NCBI RefSeq assembly: GCF_003339815.1 | Contig: NZ_PPTT01000026.1 | Coordinates: 1 to 61,483 of the forward strand | Reading direction: 5' to 3' | DNA: 61,483 nucleotides | From: Eggerthella sinensis | GTDB lineage: Bacteria > Actinomycetota > Coriobacteriia > Coriobacteriales > Eggerthellaceae | Shown here: piece by piece, positions 58,349 through 61,483 of the stretch | Position numbering within the stretch: the stretch's first letter is position 1 | Layout of the letters: every line of letters begins with the position of its first letter | Program-made: the position numbers and the translations under genes | Notes under the pieces: model-generated | Database searches by the model: none | What the model was told of the DNA's origin: nothing | What the model saw: only the letters and a program-made list of their open reading frames with translations

Positions 58349-59824
58349 ATGGCACGACGCACGAAGATCGTTTGCACCCTGGGCCCGGCCGTCGACGACG
58401 AGGCGCTCGTGCGCGAGCTGCTGATCGCGGGCATGGACGTGGCGCGCTTCAACTTCTCGCACGGCTCGCACGACGAGCACCGCGCGCGCATGGACCGGCT
58501 CAAGCGCGTGCGCGCCGAGCTGGACGCCCCCTGCGCCATCATGCTGGACACGCGCGGCCCCGAGATTCGCACGGGCACGCTGGCCGGCGGGCGCCCCGTG
58601 CAGCTGCGCGCGGGGGAGGCCCTCGTGCTCACCGAGCGCGCGGTGGAGGGCACGCCGCAGCTTGTGGGGCACACCTGCGCGGGCCTGGCGCGCGCGGTGG
58701 CGCCCGGCGCATCCATCCTGCTCGACGACGGGCTGGTGGAGCTCGTGGTGGACCGGCTCGAAGGCTCGGACATCCGCTGCACCGTGCGCAACGACGGGCT
58801 GCTGAGCGAGCGCAAGTCCATCAACGTCCCCGGCGTGAACGTGCCCCTTCCCGTGATGACCGAACAGGACGAGGCCGACCTCGCCTTCGGCATCGAGCAG
58901 GACATCGACTTCGTGGCGGCCTCCTTCGTGCGCAACGCCGAGGGCGTGCGCGTGCTGCGCCGCTTCCTCGACGAGCACGGCGGGGCCGACGTGGGCCTCA
59001 TCGCGAAGATCGAATGCGCCGAGGCGGTGGAGAACTTCGAGGCCATCATCGAGGCGGCCGACGGCGTGATGGTGGCGCGCGGCGATTTGGGTGTGGAGGT
59101 GGAGGCGTACAAAGTGCCGCACATCCAAAAGGAGATCATCCGCGCCTCGAACCGCGCCTCGAAGCCGGTGATCACGGCCACCCAGATGCTCGACTCCATG
59201 ATGCGCAACCCGCGTCCCACGCGGGCGGAGGTGGGGGACGTGGCCAACGCCATCTACGACGGCACCGACGCGGTGATGCTGTCGGGCGAGACGGCGAACG
59301 GGGCGTACCCGGTGGAGGCCGTGCGCATGATGGCGCGCATCGCCGAGTCGAGCGAGCCCTACCTGTTCGACGAGCACGCGCCCGACCGCAGCCGCGACAA
59401 GGCGCGCGTGGCGCTGGCCGTGGGCCTGGCCGCCGTGCAGACGGCCGAGAACGTGGGGGCGTCGTGCATCGTGGCGCCCACGATGTCGGGCCGCACGGCG
59501 CGCCTCGTGTCGAACCTGCGCCCGCGCGTGCCCATCTACGTGGTCACGCCGTTTCCGCGGGTGATGCGGCAGCAGCAGCTCAACTGGGGCGTGACGCCCA
59601 TGCTGGGCGACGTGCAGGGCGACATGCGCCACGTCATCGACCAGGCGCGCGACGCCGTGGTGGCGCACGGGTTCGTGCAGCCCGGCGAGTTGGCCGTGTT
59701 CACGGCGGGCGACCCGGCCACGAGCCCCACCATCGGCGAGCCGGGCACGGCGACGGCAGCCGCCACGAACGTGATGTACGTCGTGCAGATCCGCGCCAGC
59801 GCGGACGAGCGCGACCCCCGATAG
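58349..59824 (+). CDS. pyk: Pyruvate kinase
   Basis: A 491-residue glycolytic enzyme making ATP and pyruvate from PEP. It has T-K-I-V-C-T-L-G-P-A near the start, M-L-D-T-R-G-P-E-I-R near 68, the signature I-A-K-I-E-C-A-E-A-V-E-N near 219-230 with the catalytic lysine, V-A-R-G-D-L-G-V-E near 247, and M-L-S-G-E-T-A-N-G near 310. ATG 58349 after GAGGAGGAGC was chosen; the frame is open upstream. The usual length (about 470-480) is slightly exceeded by a C-terminal tail. Confidence 0.97.
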   Translation: MARRTKIVCTLGPAVDDEALVRELLIAGMDVARFNFSHGSHDEHRARMDRLKRVRAELDAPCAIMLDTRGPEIRTGTLAGGRPVQLRAGEALVLTERAVEGTPQLVGHTCAGLARAVAPGASILLDDGLVELVVDRLEGSDIRCTVRNDGLLSERKSINVPGVNVPLPVMTEQDEADLAFGIEQDIDFVAASFVRNAEGVRVLRRFLDEHGGADVGLIAKIECAEAVENFEAIIEAADGVMVARGDLGVEVEAYKVPHIQKEIIRASNRASKPVITATQMLDSMMRNPRPTRAEVGDVANAIYDGTDAVMLSGETANGAYPVEAVRMMARIAESSEPYLFDEHAPDRSRDKARVALAVGLAAVQTAENVGASCIVAPTMSGRTARLVSNLRPRVPIYVVTPFPRVMRQQQLNWGVTPMLGDVQGDMRHVIDQARDAVVAHGFVQPGELAVFTAGDPATSPTIGEPGTATAAATNVMYVVQIRASADERDPR

Positions 59825-59863
59825 GCCGCATGGGCGGCGCAGACCGAGAGCAAGGAGTTCACC

Positions 59864-60769
59864 ATGGGTTTTCTCGATAGCATGCAGGACGTGCTCGACC
59901 AGGGCGTCTCGGCGGCGAAAGGCGCCGTGTCGGGCGTGGCCGTGGAGCAGCAGGCGTTCGTGAAGGGCTTCGTGCGCCTGTGCAGCGACGGCTGGAACCA
60001 GGGCTGGCACGAGAGCAACGGCGGCAACGCGTCGTACCGCCTCGCGCCCGAGGATGTGGCGTCCAGCCGCTCGTTCTTCTACGACAATCCCAGCTCGTGG
60101 GTGCCGCTCGGCGTGCAGGCCGAAAACCTGCGCGGCGAGTTCTTCCTGGTCACGGGCAAGGGAGCGCATATGCGGAACGTGGCGCTCGATCCTGATACCG
60201 CCGCGGGCATCGTGGAGATCAACGGCGCGGGCGACGCGTGGCGCATCGTGTGGGGTTTCAAGGGCGGCGGCGTGCCCACGAGCGAGCTGCCCAGCCACAT
60301 GGCCATCCAGTCGGTGCGGAAGGAGGCGACAGGCGGGGCGAGCCGCGTGCTGTACCACGCGCATCCCGTGAGCGTGGTGGCGTTGACGAACGTGCTGCCG
60401 CTCGACGCGCGCACGTTCACACGCACGCTGTGGAAGATGTTGCTGGAAAGCATGGTCGCGTTCCCGGGCGGCATCGGGGTGGTGCCGTGGATGGTGCCGG
60501 GCGGTCCCGAAATCGCCGACGCCACGGCTGAGGCCATGCGCGTGTACGACGCGTGCGTGTGGGCGCACCACGGCCTGTTCTGCGCCGGAGTCGACTTCGA
60601 CACGACGTTCGGCCTCGCGCACACCATCGACAAGGCGGCCAGCATCTACGCCCAGGCGCGCGCCATGAACGGCGGCAGCGACCGGTTCCCGAACGCCATT
60701 CCCGACGAGGGCCTGCGCGGCATCGCCGAAGCCTACCACCTCCCGGTGAACGAGGCGTTTTTGAAGTAG
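59864..60769 (+). CDS. rhaD: Rhamnulose-1-phosphate aldolase-like class II aldolase
   Basis: A 301-residue zinc aldolase of the class II/adducin family. G-N-A-S-Y-R-L near 55, L-V-T-G-K-G-A-H near 97, Y-H-A-H-P near 163-167 (two zinc histidines), and W-A-H-H-G-L-F near 233 (third zinc histidine) match RhaD. It cleaves L-rhamnulose-1-phosphate or a related sugar phosphate. An additional N-terminal 25 residues are present. No rhamnose kinase or isomerase is adjacent, so substrate is uncertain. Confidence 0.85.
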   Translation: MGFLDSMQDVLDQGVSAAKGAVSGVAVEQQAFVKGFVRLCSDGWNQGWHESNGGNASYRLAPEDVASSRSFFYDNPSSWVPLGVQAENLRGEFFLVTGKGAHMRNVALDPDTAAGIVEINGAGDAWRIVWGFKGGGVPTSELPSHMAIQSVRKEATGGASRVLYHAHPVSVVALTNVLPLDARTFTRTLWKMLLESMVAFPGGIGVVPWMVPGGPEIADATAEAMRVYDACVWAHHGLFCAGVDFDTTFGLAHTIDKAASIYAQARAMNGGSDRFPNAIPDEGLRGIAEAYHLPVNEAFLK

Positions 60770-60823
60770 GGAGAATTCCTCGCGTTTCCTGAGGAATCGC
60801 GTGCGTTTGGCGGGGTCCTGTGC

Positions 60824-60829
60824 TATAGT
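60824..60829 (+). promoter_or_regulatory. Likely -10 of the rpmE promoter
   Basis: TATAGT, preceded by a TG at -14 (TGC-TATAGT) that suggests an extended -10; no strong -35. Confidence 0.5.
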
Positions 60830-60845
60830 GCAAAGGCTTGTCTTC

Positions 60846-60866
60846 ACCTTGGTCGGAAACCAAGGT
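60846..60866 (+). promoter_or_regulatory. Leader hairpin ahead of rpmE
   Basis: ACCTTGGT - CGGAA - ACCAAGGT, an 8-bp perfect stem 19 nt before the ATG and just before the AAAGGAG site. A likely site for L31 autocontrol; inferred from position. Confidence 0.5.
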
Positions 60867-60884
60867 CCGTAAAGGAGAACCAGA

Positions 60885-61349
60885 ATGAAACAGGGAATTC
60901 ATCCGGAGTACGTGGAATGCACGGTTAAGTGCAGCTGCGGCAACACGTTCACGACTCGCTCGACGAAGTCTGAGCTGAAGGTCGACATCTGCAACGTCTG
61001 CCATCCGTTCTACACCGGCCAGCAGCGCTTCGTGGACACCGGTGGACGCGTGCAGCGCTTCGCCGACAAGTTCGGTGCGTCTGCGAAGGAGTCCGTGGCC
61101 GAGCGCGAGGCAGCCAAGAAGGCTGCGCGTGCCGCTGCCGTCGCCGAGGCCGAGGCCAAGAAGGCCGCCGAGCGCAAGGCGAAGGAAGCCGAGAAGGCCA
61201 AGCGCGCTGCAGAGTTTGCCAAGAAGTCCGAGGCCGAGGCCAAGAAGGCCGCCGAGACCGAGGCTGCTGCCGAGACCGCTGTCGAAGCTACGGCTGAGGA
61301 AGCCGCTGCCGTCGACGCCCTCGTCGAGGAAGCTCCTGCCGCCGAATAG
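60885..61349 (+). CDS. rpmE: 50S ribosomal protein L31 with long charged C-terminal tail
   Basis: A 154-residue protein. Residues 1-70 are a zinc-type (C+) L31: M-K-Q-G-I-H-P-E-Y near the start, K-C-S-C-G-N near 15-20, I-C-N-V-C-H-P-F near 35-42, and G-G-R-V-Q-R-F near 53-59. The rest (70-154) is an Ala/Glu/Lys coiled-coil-like tail, [11 protein letters not shown], roughly doubling the usual length of about 70. The tail is not a frameshift: codon use stays uniform. AAAGGAGAACCAG precedes ATG. Confidence 0.93.
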   Translation: MKQGIHPEYVECTVKCSCGNTFTTRSTKSELKVDICNVCHPFYTGQQRFVDTGGRVQRFADKFGASAKESVAEREAAKKAARAAAVAEAEAKKAAERKAKEAEKAKRAAEFAKKSEAEAKKAAETEAAAETAVEATAEEAAAVDALVEEAPAAE

Positions 61350-61375
61350 CGCTCCGCGCATCTGCCGCAAGCAAG

Positions 61376-61404
61376 CGAACGCCCGGTCAACGACCGGGCG
61401 TTCG
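61376..61404 (+). terminator. Terminator hairpin of rpmE
   Basis: CGAACGCCCGGTC - AAC - GACCGGGCGTTCG, a perfect 13-bp stem 27 bp after the stop. Confidence 0.85.
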
Positions 61405-61429
61405 TGCGTTCGGGGGGGCTGGTTGTGGG

Positions 61430-61468
61430 GTGGGGCCTTGCTTGCGGCGTGGGGCCCCACCTTTTTTT
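61430..61468. terminator. Second hairpin with T-run near right edge
   Basis: GTGGGGCC (61430-61437) and GGCCCCAC (61453-61460) pair, followed by seven T residues. Confidence 0.7.
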
Positions 61469-61477
61469 GGCGCGGGG
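61460..61477. repeat. Dispersed T-rich repeat copy 2
   Basis: CCTTTTTTTGGCGCGGGG, nearly the same as 29250-29267. It includes the T-run of the terminator before it, and the window ends just after it. Confidence 0.7.
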
Positions 61478-61483
61478 TTGTGG

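Noticed and set aside
1-61483. tRNA or rRNA genes
   Set aside because: Looked for T-loop GTTCRANYC patterns with matching stems and for rRNA landmarks; none found by eye. A tRNA search program would settle this.

Overview
The window is GC-rich (about 65% by eye) and reads as chromosome from an anaerobic actinobacterium of the class Coriobacteriia, most likely family Eggerthellaceae (Eggerthella or Gordonibacter-like). The evidence is a GatCAB/HisZG/Rho/L31 housekeeping core with actinobacterial codon use, a desulfoferrodoxin, secreted multihaem cytochromes, and LuxR-type regulators with a multi-spanning membrane half. No tRNA, rRNA, CRISPR array, insertion sequence or phage gene was found.

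Layout. 1-1960 (minus): PadR / DUF1700 / DUF4097 operon, with a perfect 13-bp inverted repeat at its promoter; DUF4097 runs off the left edge. 2143-7558 (plus): gatCAB, an AGCS amino-acid:sodium symporter and a small membrane protein. 7665-10976 (minus): a large exported surface protein. 11276-12169: DUF2797 protein. 12207-12682: a non-coding block with a 22-bp inverted repeat, a parS site and the his promoter. 12683-21187: histidine operon (hisZ-hisG fusion, D, C, B, H, A, F), then a PDDEXK nuclease gene with its own promoter, then hisI. 21274-29229: EAL/PAS signalling protein, transaldolase-like aldolase, Rho with an N/Q-rich tail, SppA and a MetRS-like ligase. 29230-29454: short tandem repeats.

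29455-39473 holds two copies, and 54427-58167 a third, of the most unusual feature here: a lipoprotein carrying three CxxCH haem sites joined to a sulfite-oxidase-like (Oxidored_molyb plus Mo-co_dimer) region, followed at once by a smaller exported protein with the same sulfite-oxidase-like architecture. The small partner is intact in one copy, split in the middle of its first domain in the second, and split between its two domains in the third. Two modules sit next to membrane-anchored LuxR regulators that are near-copies in their DNA-binding tails; the third is divergent from a Crp/Fnr regulator. The two LuxR-linked module promoters share a -10-like hexamer exactly 22 bp from a CTTTGGGCGAT-type motif, with an inverted second copy about 50 bp further upstream. 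None of the proteins shows a twin-arginine signal, which is unexpected for real molybdoenzymes.

39543-54271 returns to housekeeping: rnhA, NlpC/P60 hydrolase, engB, DUF6110-like protein with a P1B ATPase, a broken XRE regulator, rpsB-tsf, murA, an LCP-family protein, an NfuA-like Fe-S protein, pdxST, lgt and desulfoferrodoxin. 58349-61349 has pyk, a rhamnulose-1-phosphate aldolase-like gene and rpmE with a long charged tail.

Two perfect parS palindromes (12426-12441 and 54397-54412) suggest that this region is relatively close to the chromosome origin.
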